A stretch of DNA of 64,000 bases from Anastrepha obliqua (GCF_027943255.1 NC_072896.1:48262501-48326500); one strand, 5' to 3'. Positions 32,025-45,410 are shown, numbered from the stretch's first letter. The notes: generated by a model not told the origin, from the sequence alone. Numbers and translations: made by a program.

Positions 32025-32505
32025 GGGTTTTTCAATTGGCGCGGGTGATTTTGGCGCCCTGTGGCAGCCATTTTGTTTTGGTGACATCTGTCAAATCTTT
32101 TGTTTATTATTCAGTTGTTTATGCCAAATCATCATGGCAAGTTACACGATTGAACAGCACGTTCAAATGATAAAACTTTATTATCAAAATCAGTGTTCAT
32201 TAACGCAAACGTTGCGCGCATTGTGCCCATTTTTCGGCAGACGTGGTGGCCCTTCCAATTTCTTATGGCCCATATTGAACCATATGGACCTAGACGACAT
32301 GTGGTTCCAGCAGGACGGCGCTACGTGCCACACAGCAAACGCCATTTTATTCGATTTCAACATCTACGCGCCCTTATTGAAAAACCCTTATTATGTACTC
32401 CTTTACTCCCGTCTGGTAGCACTACGGTTGGAATTGTCGTCCAGCGGAAGCAATATAAATTGTCGACTCAAATAGCTCGCTCAGCTCGTCGTGTCCGATG
32501 AAGTA
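32025..32505 (+). pseudogene. Internally deleted IS630/mariner-like transposase M6
   Basis: The plus strand starts 'MASYTIEQHVQMIKLYYQNQ' at 32134 and continues to 'TLRALCPFFGRRGGPSN'. It then passes directly to 'LDDMWFQQDGATCHTANA', the second catalytic block, which lies about 150 residues further on in a full protein. Frameshifts follow. The left sequence 'gggtttttcaattggcgcgg' (about 32027) looks like a terminus of the M3 type. Confidence 0.78.
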
Positions 32506-32739
32506 CAACCACCAAATGGGATTGTCACCCTGTTAATGTGTTAACGCGTCGGGTTCGACAGACCAGAACCTGAAGTTGCAGGTCTTCAAGTGCTCAACCT
32601 ACTTAGGGTATTTATGTTGGATGAACCGTTGCCGCACGACCCGGATTTATATCAATGTCAGTACTGATACCAAGTCGGAAACTAATTCACTAGTTTCGAG
32701 CACTTTATTGATTCGGTAAAAAAAAAACAACGATTATAA

Positions 32740-33175
32740 CCAGTATAGTAATAAAAACTTTAAGGTAATAATAAACTTATAGTTTGTAGGGTATCCCCTT
32801 CTATCAATAACAACAGCTTGAAGCCTCTTTGTAACCGATAATACCAACTTCTTGTATATTCAGAAAAAGTCTTTTGCTACTCTTCTCTTGACGCCTTTTT
32901 CAGATCAGATTGGTTTCGTATTTCATATTTTCGAATCTCTTTATCTATAACCCACCAAAGGCTTTCAAAAAAATTCAAATCTGGCGATTTGAATATGCGA
33001 GCGATTCCAAAGGGCCAATTCCGTACAATCATCGATTTATGGTATGTTTCGGGTTGTTATCCAGATAGAAGCGAAAATTGTTACCAATTAATTAATTTTG
33101 ATGCACTTTGTAGCAAATTTTCCTTTAAGATATTAAAGTAATATGTTTAGGCCTAGCCATATTAATTTCAATAAA
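32740..33175 (-). pseudogene. Tc1-like transposase fragment
   Basis: The minus strand gives 'FRFYLDNNPKHTI' (second catalytic block), 'KSPDLNFFESLWWVIDKEI' (the normally Pro-Asn-Pro-Ile-Glu block, with the Glu kept) and a C-terminus resembling 'YRLQRGFKLLLI'. Stops and shifts are frequent. This is a different family from the Tc1-like element at 60718. Confidence 0.68.
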
Positions 33176-33400
33176 AGTTAAATTTATGCACGGGGAATGT
33201 TTATGCTGCTACCACAACAAGAACAACCTGCAAGTCACATTCGGGCAGCTTGCGATTCGTTTCTGGACCGTCTCAAGGCCATAGCCAAGGCTAAAGGTGG
33301 TCATATCGAGCAAAAGCAAATTCTTAATTTTGTATTATTTTCACACGTTTTTTACTTTGAATTGAATAAAAGTAATTTTCCAAACTAAATTGATGGCCTT
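33176..33400 (+). pseudogene. Repeat-P scrap plus M1-family transposase C-terminus
   Basis: 33182-33222 carries the complement of a repeat-P end ('ggggaatgtttatgctgcta'). From about 33232 the plus strand encodes 'SHIRAACDSFLDRLKAIAKA' followed by K-G-G-H-I-E-Q. This is the C-terminus of the M1 transposase family (compare 'HIRAA' near 1910). The rest of the transposase is absent. Confidence 0.7.
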
Positions 33401-36000
33401 TTTAATTGGTTCCACTTCGAGCGCTGGACCCTGCAGTCGAAAAATTTGCAATTGTCAAAGCTTTTCACCTTTTACATTTTGCTGCCGTTATAATTTACGG
33501 CCAACAAACAAAGAAAAAATATGAAAATTTATGTAATGGTATATGCGTTTTATTAAAAACGTTTGCAGAGTTGATTCCTAGGGGCAAAAAATTCAAACGA
33601 CTCAGTTAAATAACAAGACTAAGCAATTCGTATTATTATCTTTTATTTAATATTTATGTTCCATTACAAGGATAAAAGTAAGTAATTCACTCGACTGCAG
33701 AAAAAATTCCACAGGCTATTTTTCTGTATCAGTTTTTTGATTCTGAAGTAAATTTTCAAATAAATCTAATAAAGTACTTTTTACTGTAAATCAATATAAT
33801 TGAAATGCCTGTTAAATAAATGTGAGTATCATTAATTGTATATGTAAATATATATGTTTACACGTGTATTAATCATAATTATTAACCCAACCTGTACTCT
33901 ATATGTATATGTATACATGTGAGAATGTATATATGTATTGTAAATATGAATATTAATGTATGTAAATTTTACCGACTCATGTACATACATATTTATGTAT
34001 ATGCTTGTTAGTAAATATGTATACTGGGTGAACAATGTGAAATAAGCTACCTCATAAAATATTGAGTTGTATGAATGAACGATACATAGATCAGATCCTG
34101 AAATCCTGTCTCCTGTATGCATGTTAAATTGCCTAAACACACTTTTTATAAAAAGCTACAAAGTCTACAAAAACTCGATTCGATCATGTATGCCGTTATT
34201 CAGGAGTACTTACTATAAAAAGCTTTTGGAGGGGTTGTGATGTTCGGAATATGTAACTATATTTCGCAATATTGTAAAACTTTTCATTCTCACATATCAA
34301 TGCCATTACAGTATGCGTTCCCATAAAGAATGGGATATTTTTAAAACATGCATTTATGTATGTATTTTTTTTTTTTTTTTTTGATATTAAGTATCAATAA
34401 AAACATTCTAATTTCCAATTTCATACAAGCATAGCTCAAACCGATAAGTACCATATTTGGCAACAGCTGTTCATTAAAAAGTAATATATGATCTAATATG
34501 TGTACTTTTGATAAAACAACCTAATTGATTTTCTCAAAATATTTACTATTTTCATAAAAGTTCAATAAAATACTAAATTTTTCTATGACAAATCAGAATT
34601 TATTTACCTTCAATCAAAACCGCTTAAAGTCACATAAGTTATATTGCCAAAATATATTTATATATTGTATAATATTTAAATAATTGAAGATAATAAAATA
34701 AATTTAGAATTACGCATGCGCACGACATATAGAAATTGTAAAAACCTGTTACCAAATTGGGAGAATGCCAATACGCAAACGTTTCGAAAATGTCTCGTCA
34801 AAAATGGCATCTCGCACGACGGCGATGTGAATTGACCACCTACATATATCATGCAACTTGACAGTGTTGTATTTTCTCTTTAGCATTTTTCGAAAGGAAG
34901 GGTGTATACCAGTAACCCAAGAACAATTCCTGTACATAGAAAGGAAATTCGAAAACCCGTACCCAACGAAAATTTTGTCAAAAGTGTTCTATACTGGACC
35001 TCTATGTCTACACTCCTTACTATAAGTATAGAGCTTTTCAACACTACTTTTAATTTCAAAATAAGGATACCCTATGATTAATACATTAACTATTATTTTT
35101 TCGGTACGTTTACATATTTATGAGGCTTGGGTCGATTAGTCGTTCTATTTGATATCTACACATGTACGCACGCTTTATTAAAAAGTGTTTAATTGCATTT
35201 TTGAATTTGTTTAATTCTCGATTCTAGTATGTTTTTATTTTGGTTTATTGGGTTCAAATCGGTTGAATGTACTAGCTTTTGGAAAACAATTACACCATTC
35301 GAACGGCATATGCCGTTGTGGCACTAGGCCAACAACAATGTTCTGTACGTTTGATTGGCGAAGCGAAGTATTGGAAAACTAGAAAACAAATAATGAATTC
35401 ATCTTGTTTCATTCCGGGCTGACAACCACATGGACACGGCGAAAGAAAGAAAAACAAATCAGCTGATTTACCAACATCACCTTTAATAGATTCGCCTTGG
35501 CCGTTTATGAGAAGTTTTTCGATTACGGAAATGTCTAGCAAGAATCAATATTTTTTTTTTATAATTTTTAAGCCACTCCGTTGAATAATTCTACATATTT
35601 TTTTTCTTAATTTCGGCGTTTCCAGCCAAGAATTAAACAAACTTATTCCTTAATATAAAGTAAAATTCGACAAGTGCGCTCTTTCCAAGACACCAAAGCA
35701 ACTTGAAGCTGACTATACAGCATAACTGTACTTTGAATAAGTTTTAAAAAGAGCTGAATATAAAGAGAAATTAATTTAGTTAAAAAAAAAATAGTAAATT
35801 CTAGTAAAATTGTATTTTTAATATATGTACATACATATGCAGGTACAAACCGTTTTATAGTGAAAAGTTGGTGTTACTGGTTGTTTTAGTTCCTTCAGCT
35901 AGTGTTTGTGTGTTAGACTGAAGAGCGTTTTTTATATATGAGTATACGGGTATGTATGTATGTAAGCACGCTTGGACTTTTACTTTGATATTTAAAACCT
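33401..36000. other. AT-rich spacer with simple repeats
   Basis: Microsatellite-like ATGT/TATG tracts at 33835-34025 and 34345-34385 and long A/T runs. A less AT-rich patch at 35290-35530 and the frame at 34749-34937 show nothing I can assign. Confidence 0.45.
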
Positions 36001-38380
36001 GCCGTATGTCAGATTAATATAGAAATTGTCAAGTTTTCCTTGTTTGTTGCATTTAAACTAGCTACAGGTGTTCAAGGACATAACATACATACATATTTTT
36101 ATATTTTATATGGGCCTAATAAACATACATATGAAAAGATATATTCAAATTTATAAAATTCTTTTAGAAAACGCACTGCAGAAAATGTATTGTATATATT
36201 TATTTAAAGAACAAAACTCATATTGCTACATTAATGTGTTGAACGTACGTAAATACAATTTTCGTTAAGTGATTATTTAAAAATGAAAACGTCATTAATA
36301 GACAATTAAGGTGAGTGTAGAAAATTTGCCTTTAAACATCTAGTTCTCAACGCATAAAAAAAATGTTGGTTTAGATGTTATAAGTTACATACATATGCTA
36401 TTACTCATATATACGTATACATATATATGTATGTACGTGAAGTCGGTTTTTATTGCATAAATTTTATATTTGCCTTTGGTTGGAATTTATTGTTGCATTT
36501 TTTTCAATCTTAAAAAACGTTAATGTAAAATTTACGATGACGACTGCAGCTATTGTTGTATTTATGTACTTATTTTTCGCTGAACTCGTTTCAGATTTCC
36601 AAAACGGAAACTCTTATTTAGAGTCATTCTTTACTAAGCTATACACTGATATACATAATCAATTAATGATTTTTTTTATTCATTACACGTTTCACATACT
36701 CGATTTACTGTTACTTTTGGTTTTTGTTTTTCTTTTAATGTTGTCTAAAGGTTTCAGTTTGTATTTTATTTAATATGATCAACAGAACTATATGTATTGG
36801 TGAGTTTTTACACATACATGCCAGCAAATGTTATTTTTCTATATTTTCCTTATTTTATTGGTTTTCTTGAATTCTGACGATAATTACTCGCCAAGTTGGC
36901 TAAGCAACTACATACATGTCTTCGCTGTCGTTATAAACAATATCATTTCAAGTGCCCGAATTCTTATACGGATTTATTGCATAATAATCAAAGCGAGCGC
37001 TTTTCACTTTTTTGTATCATTTAAATTATTAAAAATTTATTTTGCATACCACTTGTTGCTTTATTTTTAACACTCTTTTTCCTATTACGTCAAAACTTTT
37101 TACAATTCAATTATTATATTTAGTAACAATGTCCTTGATAGATATTTTGATTACTTAGGCACTGTGTTCATATTATAATTAAGAATTAATTCAATTATAA
37201 GTAATCAACTGACAAACACAATAAAATGCCCTGAACATAAAAGGTATGTATGTATGTTTGTTTTTAAGAAAATATGCCGAATAGAAAGGATCAGTGGTGA
37301 CTGCACATCAACACATTAAACAACAAAGAAAACCGCCTGAGTAAATATACCACCACATTTGGAGTCATCTAAGCAGTTATACGTTAAGATAAACGCAAAT
37401 AAATAGATACATACATATTATAGATGTTCCGTTTAAGACTATTCGCTTATATACTGCCTAAAAGTATTAATATGTATTCCCAAATTCCTTATGCATTTGT
37501 ATAGCTGGTTCTTGTTTGGTCATACCGCATTCCCTTAAATAATTATATGTGTGTATGTAAATGCATGCTGATCTGATGCTAGAGTTGCTTAATACATACA
37601 TATATTTTAAACATACATAATCTCTTAAAGGTTATAGCTACACATGTATACCTAGTATGGCTACTTACAAGACCGGCGGGTGTAATACCGCGATCAAACT
37701 GATCACACGGGAGCAGAACTTAACATTATTATGCATGTATGAATGTACTATAAGATGTATGTTTGTCTTCGCCCTTCTGAAGAGTTTTGCAATATATATG
37801 TAATTACTTATTGTGACATAGTCGATTTTTAATAAAAATTTATTATTTTTGCTAAAACTTTACAAATGCACTAATTTACTTCCAATATTTTTAATTATTG
37901 CTCTATTTCTTTTTTTATGTTGTTGCTTGCTTAAATATTTCGGTTTAAAATTTTTGCCCTATATTAATGTGATTTTCATTTTGTTATGTATCAGAATGTT
38001 TGTTTACGCGAACTTGCGTTCAACAAATATTAAAGATTTAATTTTTTTTATTATTATTATTAAACACAACGTTTGCCCAAACAACATGACGGGCGCATTT
38101 CGCATGAACACGCTAAGTAAGGCAGGAAAGTGTTGAGATTTAAAACGGATCAGCTATATTACACAAACAATTTTGCCAGTTCGTAACGTAATTTTTATTT
38201 TTCTTTAAAACTTAACATAATCGTGTCTGATGTGAAGAAAAAGTACGGTTTACGAGTGCGTTTAAATAGGTATTTGAATTTTTTTTTAATAAGAACTCTC
38301 TTGGAACGTCAGGTTTAACAACAAAATAATAAAATATTTCTCTTTAAATATTTACATTCTAATGTATGCGGGATTGTGCA
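36001..38380. other. AT-rich intergenic spacer
   Basis: Open frames here (for example 36453-36773 and 37849-38136, plus) are composed of Phe, Ile, Leu and Tyr as expected from AT-rich non-coding DNA. Short ATGT microsatellites are common. No gene is supported. Confidence 0.5.
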
Positions 38381-38700
38381 TACACTTCGGCTCACATAAT
38401 TCTCAAGATTGTATGAAAAAAAAAAAATTGCCAAAACTCAATGTGATTTTTAAGCATCCTCAAACTTACATTTTCCTATACTAAAATTGAATGCTATAAA
38501 TCTGTATGTCCAACAATTTTCTAAAGATTCTGATTAATCAGTTCAAAATTTTGGTGACACTTTTTGCGAATTTTGTACAAAGCTTTTTGTTATACAATAC
38601 ACTTTTTTATAAAAAATTTACGAAAATATTTAGTTAGGAAATTACTGCAAGCATTGTAAAATGATGAAGCGACTTAATTATTTGAGCACAAGTGTATATG
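38380..38700. repeat. Diverged relative of the 8.3-9.2 kb foldback element
   Basis: 'aatgtgatttttaagcatcc' followed by 'tttcctatactaaaattgaa' aligns with the inner right arm of the foldback at 8747-8802 ('cagtgtgatttttcacctac', 'actataccaaaatttaa'). The matches are partial and the ends are not defined. Confidence 0.4.
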
Positions 38701-39371
38701 TATTGCATAGCTTTAAGGTGTGATCGCACTAAGCGGCATAGAATGACAAAATATTGTTTGTATGGAATCATATGAGACAGCCCGCACTATGTGGGAACGG
38801 GCAAGGATGCGTAATATTCTACTTTTTTTACAGCGTGATTTCAAAATTACATGCAGCCACATTTTTCGCTAAATTTCTCCTCTTCTTCAAATAGTAATGC
38901 TCTTATCACTATATAAATATAATTGTCGCCCATCTTGTTTAAAAATGTCCAAACAAATGAAATCGGACTTTTGCGCGCTGCAGTATCGCGCCGCTTAGTA
39001 CGGTTACACATTTGTTTTTATTTTTTTCCAAAATGTTTTATTGGTAACAAACTATAAAATATATGAATAAACTTAAACAAATTTTAACTGTTTATAATTT
39101 TAATAATGAAATAATTGAAAAATATTTCGTTGGCAGGATTCTAGAAAAATTTACAACAAACTATTCTTTAGGTATCCAAGTATTTTTCTTGGGAAGATTA
39201 TAAACAGAAGCCTTAAATTTGTTGCTACTGCATTGTACAGATTTAATTTGTAAATTTTATTAACTTACTCAGAAATAAAACTGAAAATGTTATAAAATTT
39301 TATTGAAATAAACCTTTTATCATGTTGGTCTGCATTAAGAGCGAAATTTTCTCTCAAGCAACGTTTCATTA
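38701..39371. other. Spacer, nothing recognised
   Basis: AT-rich. 38710-38830 is slightly GC-richer without coding signature. Its last 11 bases are the upstream copy of a LINE target duplication. Confidence 0.4.
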
Positions 39372-39711
39372 CATAACGGGGCACTGCCTAATAGGTAGAC
39401 ACGCCCAAAGGATGGGTGTGCAAACACATGACTTCTGTAGAAGTTGTCTAGATGAGGACGAGGAAGAGACAATCTCGCACCTACTGTGCCACTGTCCTGC
39501 TCTATCCAGACGCGGGTTTACTATTCTGGGTAGACAATTTTTTATTGAGTTAGAAGATCTCAGCTCGACAGAAATCAGAGATATTTTAAAATTTTTAAAA
39601 GGCACACACTGGTTTTAGGAGTGATAGGGACAAGCTCACCACGTGGCATCGCAATGGGCTATGAGCCTGAGTGTGTCCCACAGGACAACCGCTTCAACCT
39701 AACCTAACCTA
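39372..39711 (+). mobile_element. LINE-B insertion, 340 bp, heavily 5'-truncated
   Basis: Flanked by an exact 11-bp duplication 'acgtttcatta' (39361-39371 and 39712-39722). The element begins at the codons for TGHCLIGRHAQRMG and carries the C-terminal Cys/His cluster (CRSCLDEDEEETISHLLCHC). It stops at 39616-39618 and ends in three AACCT units. The frame is intact, so this is a recent insertion related to, but not identical with, the copy at 15480-18243. Confidence 0.93.
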
Positions 39712-39722
39712 ACGTTTCATTA

Positions 39723-42320
39723 GAGTGCTTGACATTTTAAGTTTTCTATTAAAGAAAGTAAAATAAAGCTAACGTGATGGTGATTATTTTTGAGGATGAA
39801 ATAAAAATCGAAAATATTATAGCATTACTACTCAGCAAAACAATAATTAAATTACACAAATATTATATTATTTTTGAAAAGAAACCCAAAGTTGAACCTT
39901 ATTTCTGATAAACAAAAGAGATGCCCAGAATCGTCAATATTTTTTATTTAAAAAACAGAGCTTAAATAATATTTAGTTCTAAAAAATACAAATAAAAAGA
40001 AAATATTCAAGTTTTTTATTAACGATACAAAAAAGCATAAATAAAAATCATTGCAAATTGCAAGAGTATGTATGCAAAATTATTTTGCAACATACATAAT
40101 ATATTGATTTGTTTGATTAAATATTAAAATCTACAATTTGTGCCCTGTGCATAACAAATAATGTTCATGTATTTTTCCCTTGAAATAGTTCCTAAAGTTG
40201 CTCTGCATATTTGAGCTTGAGCACGGACTTCTACATAAATCTTTTATAAAAATTTCATATAAACAAATACTCTGATACACAATCAAAACAAGAATTAAAA
40301 ATGTTATTTTTTGTGTATGCTTATCATCAGCGGTTATTTAGAACCGCCCTAAGCAACGTTTTTGATTTTCAATAGTAGAAGCAACATAACGTGTTCCATA
40401 TTATACGATTTTTAATGCTAATAAAGCTGGTATTTTCATATCCACTAAAATTTTTCTGTGGAGGTGTATCTATTTGAGAACGAAATTTTGAAATGCTTAA
40501 AACCGCGTTCCGAAAAGCGTTCTGTTCGTATATAAAAATCCAGAACCGGCATAGACTCGACTGTTGTGAAAAAACGTCGGCGAAAAAGAAAAAAAAAACA
40601 ATCATTTAAGGCCTCTGGATATAATGCTGCCAATAAGTAACTTGCCTATGGAAACGATTTTTCAGTTATTATATAATTTAAAAGTACACAAATCCTACAT
40701 TTTGTCTATAATATTTCAATAATTTTCAAATAACTTCAAAATGATTTTATTGACATCGGTGAATTTTTAACAAAGCAACTTACATCAACTTAGCACTTTC
40801 TGCCTGTCAAGCATTAAATTTTTGCGCTTTAAAATATTTTTAAACTACTAATCACTCACCAGCTGTGAGCTTTAGAATCCATCTTAATAAAAGTTGAACT
40901 AAAATAATAAAGTTGTCTGAAGCAAATGCTGTTTAAGTCAAAACAGTTTATAACAAGTCTATAGATATGAACATCCATATTTGAATCTATATGCATAAGA
41001 AAAAAAAAAAAAATAAATAAAATAGTAGCTGTAAGAAAAGTGTACACTTTTTGGAGAAAAATCAACAGCCTCAATAAGGTGAGCAAAAACAGTAGAGCTG
41101 TAAAGCAAAAATATTAAAAAAAACTTATTTGAAATCAATAGGTACGTCCATAGTTCGCATTTTTTAGTTCAATAATTTTTGATTTACCATAACTTATAAC
41201 CTATAATAATCTTTTTTGTAGTTTTTGAACAAAAAATAAAAACATGTGACACAGAAGATTTTTTCTTTTTGTCAATTAATATTAATTGATACCGCTAATT
41301 TTATAAAGCACTGTGAACCCATTGGCATCTTCTGCACAAACTTACATAAAAATTAAATTGATATTAATTTGGATCAATACGTACACACAAGAATATATGT
41401 ATGTATGTACATATTGGTGGATTTGAGAAAAAATATAATTGACTTAGGAATTTTTCTACTTGTCAAACATGAAATGACTGTGTCTTATTTCCATAAAACA
41501 CATTTATTGCTGTAAATAAAATAAAAAAGCTTTCTATGAAAAATCAGAATTTATTAATCCAAAAATATGCATAAATTGTTTTGGACTCTTGTCAAGTTTA
41601 TATGTGCATACATACATATTTATTAAAGTTTAATTTCAGCATAGATGCTTAATTGAAAATAATCTCAACTGTTCGCGAAATGCAAGGAATTTTTTTATTT
41701 TTGAGAGTTTTTTTAAAGTTCCTTTTTTTTTGTTTTTGTGTAAAATAACTATAATTTATCTAATCGAATATGCGACTCAAGCAAACTTTAGGCAATTAAT
41801 ATTCCTATGTCATTAAACAAGTTTTTTTTTAACAAATCAAAAAAGCAATTTTCCGACGTCTAACTGTTTTCATTCATGTGAAATACTCGTACACCGAGGT
41901 CAAATTGAACAAATTTTAGGTATATTCGGTTACATTGCCTAATGCATTTCCAAGAATGTTTAAGATGTTCATCATCAATATGTATGTATGTATGTATTTA
42001 TCTATTTTTAAATTGTTGTATAACCGTTATTTAGCACTTGTGTCTTCACTATTGTTTTACTGTTTCGAGCACTATTGTACACGCACATCACCATCATCAT
42101 TGACATTTTGTATCATTGTAGTCAACATCAAAAATATGTGTATGAATGTATTTTGCTGTCATGTATTGATAACTTATTTTAGTACCAATTCGTTATTAAA
42201 AAAAATACACATTTCGTAACATGTGGTTATATAGTACATGTCTATGTATATAGGTATTATAAGTATCATTCTTATGACCACTTAACTGTTATTTTAGTTG
42301 GCTTTTATATTTATTTTTTG
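39723..42320. other. AT-rich intergenic spacer
   Basis: No gene supported. Minus-strand frames at 40369-40633 and 40856-41086 are low-complexity. ATGT microsatellites lie near 41395 and 41980. Confidence 0.45.
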
Positions 42321-42500
42321 CAGGCGAATAGTCGATGTTAACGGCGACGATAATAACAACAAGCCGACCGGCTAAAAGGTTATCAGTTATCTCGTTCACG
42401 CAGCGGCAAGTTGTGCTACGTCGGCGTTAATATCGACCGACGGAAGGATGAATGAACACGACCATCGTTAACCATCCAACCGTAGTTCTCTTTAGAGCAA
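42321..42500 (+). other. Isolated GC-rich island preceded by a splice-acceptor-like sequence
   Basis: 'tttattttttgcag' at 42310-42323 is a good splice acceptor. Behind it, one of the three phases reads RIVDVNGDDNNNKPTG and then TAA at 42373-42375. The next 110 bases are far richer in CG dinucleotides than the surroundings. It could be the last exon of an unidentified plus-strand gene, a 3' UTR exon or a regulatory element. No partner exon is identified. Confidence 0.3.
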
Positions 42501-44256
42501 CGCGACACTTTAACACTTGGCTATATGTATGTTATGCTAATTATTTAAAATAAGAACGAAATGGTAACCTCATCCCCTACTTCTAAGAGCTTTGTAGTTA
42601 ATTTACAATTATCTTATTGTTTGGCCATTTACAATTTTCAAACTGATTTTCTATCCTTGGTTTTAACATCATGAACTTTAAATTGGATTTGTTATTGTTA
42701 TTATCTTTTTGCTATACCTATTTGTTTCACGTTTGGGAAATTTTTTTATTTTGAATGCTTAATCCTTTATGTAAAAGTTTAAATATACGCATACCTATGT
42801 ATGTATGTATATGTGTAATATTTGTGCCTTTAGTAAGTGCTATACAAATATATATTTTTTATTTCATAAAAATCGTACGATAAATGTTTTATACTCACTA
42901 ATAATGCGCTAAACTATGTTAAATAGCCGGTCCCTTATGTATTTCGATTCTATCATGCAATTATTGTGAAAATATCAATAAATTACAAAACTTCGAAATA
43001 ATATTTTTGTTCAAAGAGGCATTTTTCAATATTCTGTATTACCATAATGTTTGATTACTTGCCAACACAGAGTCATGGAATTTATGGTTGGTTCATATTT
43101 CATTCACGAGTCTAATTAACTAAGCGTGCTAAACGTGTTGCAGCTTGCCTTATATGCATATATGTATGTTTGTTTGTGTTTGTCAAGTCAGGGATTGTAT
43201 TAGAAATGCTATATTGTGGCTATTTCGTATAATGTATTGCAATTTGTATGTATGTATGTACTATATATATGTATGAAACTTATGTATACAGCTCTTCGTT
43301 AGTAGTGTATGTATGTACTACTTCCTTACAAAATTTATGCTTATTACTTTTTAATAGTAAATCAGTCAATTCGTTATTAAGTATGTATGTATGTATATGA
43401 AAAACTGAAATCAATCAGAGATTGTGAACTGTATAGAAATATGTAATTCCGTCTAGATTTTTTATTTGTATTTAAACTATGGTCTGCCAACTTATTTTAC
43501 ACTGTTGAAGAAAAAAATTCCATAAATATATATATTTTTACAAATGCTTATGTATTTTTATTCTTCTTATCAAATTTTGTAACATCATTTCTAAGCAAAC
43601 TTTTCATGATTTCAAATTTAAGTATAAAAAATAGCTGAGACATGAACAACGTTTCCATACAATGTGGCATACATTTTTTCGCCCCCTCAAGAAATTTTAT
43701 TTTATTTTTCATGTTAATTATAAAGCCCCAAACATTGAAACAGACATATCTTTATAAATTGGGGACCACTCAGGTATGAAATATTTTGGAAATTCGATTT
43801 ACAAAGGTTATTTAATCTACGCTGTTTGATGCTTTGCATTCCACGTTAGGAGAAATAAAATAAAACTCAAAAAATTATCATTTCCTTACGAAGAGAAATA
43901 AATGTAAAATCAAGAATTAAATACAAATTAAAAAAAAAAGATGATGATAATATCGGAATCTTAAATTTAAAATTGAAAGCAATAAAAATCATAGTAGGTC
44001 AATATTGAGATTAATAAAATAAATGAAAAACACCTAACGAGCCAAAATATTATATGTATATGAAATAAATATTTTCGAGCAAAAAGAATTATATAAATAA
44101 AAGAGGCAGTTTCTAGTTTTTATTGGTAACGGTGGATGATACAACAGAAATTAATGTATGTAATCAAAAATATTGTTTGAATTCAAAAGTGTTATTCGAC
44201 ATTTAGAACAATTTTAATCTTATGCTTTTATTTAAACAAAAATAATGTTTGTTTTC
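42501..44256. other. AT-rich intergenic spacer
   Basis: Several (ATGT)n tracts (42795-42810, 43246-43262, 43384-43396). No gene supported. Confidence 0.5.
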
Positions 44257-44473
44257 AGCCCCTGGCCAAGGATGTTATTAAAGTTTTTTCTACTTTGGAC
44301 GTGAATTTAACATATTTCTATTAAAGCTAACAACTGCTAAAGTTAGCTTCTAAAATTTCAATTTTCTATCGGTTTGTGGATACAACCTTTTAAAGAGGAT
44401 CCTCGAACAGAACGTAAAAAGGCCAGACCCGAGTGTCCAACCGAAGGTTTTAAAAAAGGTGTCCAACGGAGCG
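44257..44473. mobile_element. piggyBac-type MITE, second copy (left end lost)
   Basis: Shares 'gtgaatttaacatatttcta', 'ttctatcg', 'aggatcctcgaacag' and 'aggccaga' with the copy at 5968-6193. The right end 'tgtccaacggagcg' is followed by TTAA (44474-44477). The left terminus does not match, so the 5' end is probably truncated. Confidence 0.72.
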
Positions 44474-44477
44474 TTAA

Positions 44478-45264
44478 GGTGGTACACAACTACCCTAATG
44501 TAGTACTACCTTACTAAAACATTTAGAAATCAATAAAAATATGCGTCATTTGTTACATTAGCTTCGTAATTTAAAAATTTAGAAAATCATGGGATCAATA
44601 AACAAATCTGACCAGTACCATATCCCACATCTGAATAAACCGATGTTTGATTTTAAAATGTATTTGTATATTTGAATTTTTTGATTATTGCTAATTGCAA
44701 AACATTTCGATGGATTTAGTGAATTTCTTAAGCATTTGTAATATATTTATTTACATACAAGTATGTATACGAAGTATATCATAACAACGTTACACAACAA
44801 AATTAATAAAAAATTAAACACTCTTTTTGATAATTGCGAATAAATAATATTCATACACATTTATGTACTTATATAACAATAACATATGTATGAATTAGTG
44901 AGAATAATGAGTAAATATTATGATATTTTTACAATATTAAATACTATATGTGTGTATATAGTGAAACCATTAAACAACTATGGGTCTCCAGATGTTTGAG
45001 CAATATCCTTGCAGTACAAAAATCTCTGAAACTAGTATAAGTAGACTCAGCTAATTTTATGTTCTGAAATAATTTGATGTATTATTGAAATCCCTTTAAA
45101 CGAATATGATGAAGTTTTAAGTCATAAACACTCAAATTTTCTTGGTTATTTCTTTAAATGTACGCTTGTTCGATTTTGGATTTTATTCCCCACATAACAT
45201 GCCATTTATACAAGTTGCTAAAAAATATTTAAATGAGATGCATACGTACAAATAATATAATAGT
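44478..45264. other. AT-rich spacer, nothing recognised
   Basis: No open frame or element supported. Confidence 0.45.
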
Positions 45265-45410
45265 ATTGCAATACACCCTTGATAAATGGCCGAGCTTATC
45301 CTGCAATTTGTAGAGCGCAGTGTAACGTTGCCCCACTAATGGAAGCTCCTTCGAACGGCAGATGGGTTTTATATTTTTTCTTGAGGAAAATGCACTGCGT
45401 GGGGCGGACA
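45265..45410 (-). repeat. Tephritid SINE-like repeat, copy 3 (diverged)
   Basis: The complement reads 'atctgccgttcgaaggagct', 'ccattagtggggcaac' and 'aagctcggccatttatc', matching the family body in order but with about one change in five. The minus-strand open frame across it (45229-45486) is therefore unlikely to be a gene. Confidence 0.6.

Noticed and set aside
33835..34140. 102-codon minus-strand frame rich in Tyr, Ile, Thr and His
   Set aside because: It is a translation of ATGT/TATG microsatellite sequence.
36453..37070. Possible small membrane proteins (Phe/Ile/Leu-rich open frames)
   Set aside because: Composition is what AT-rich non-coding DNA gives; no conserved motif, no splice context.
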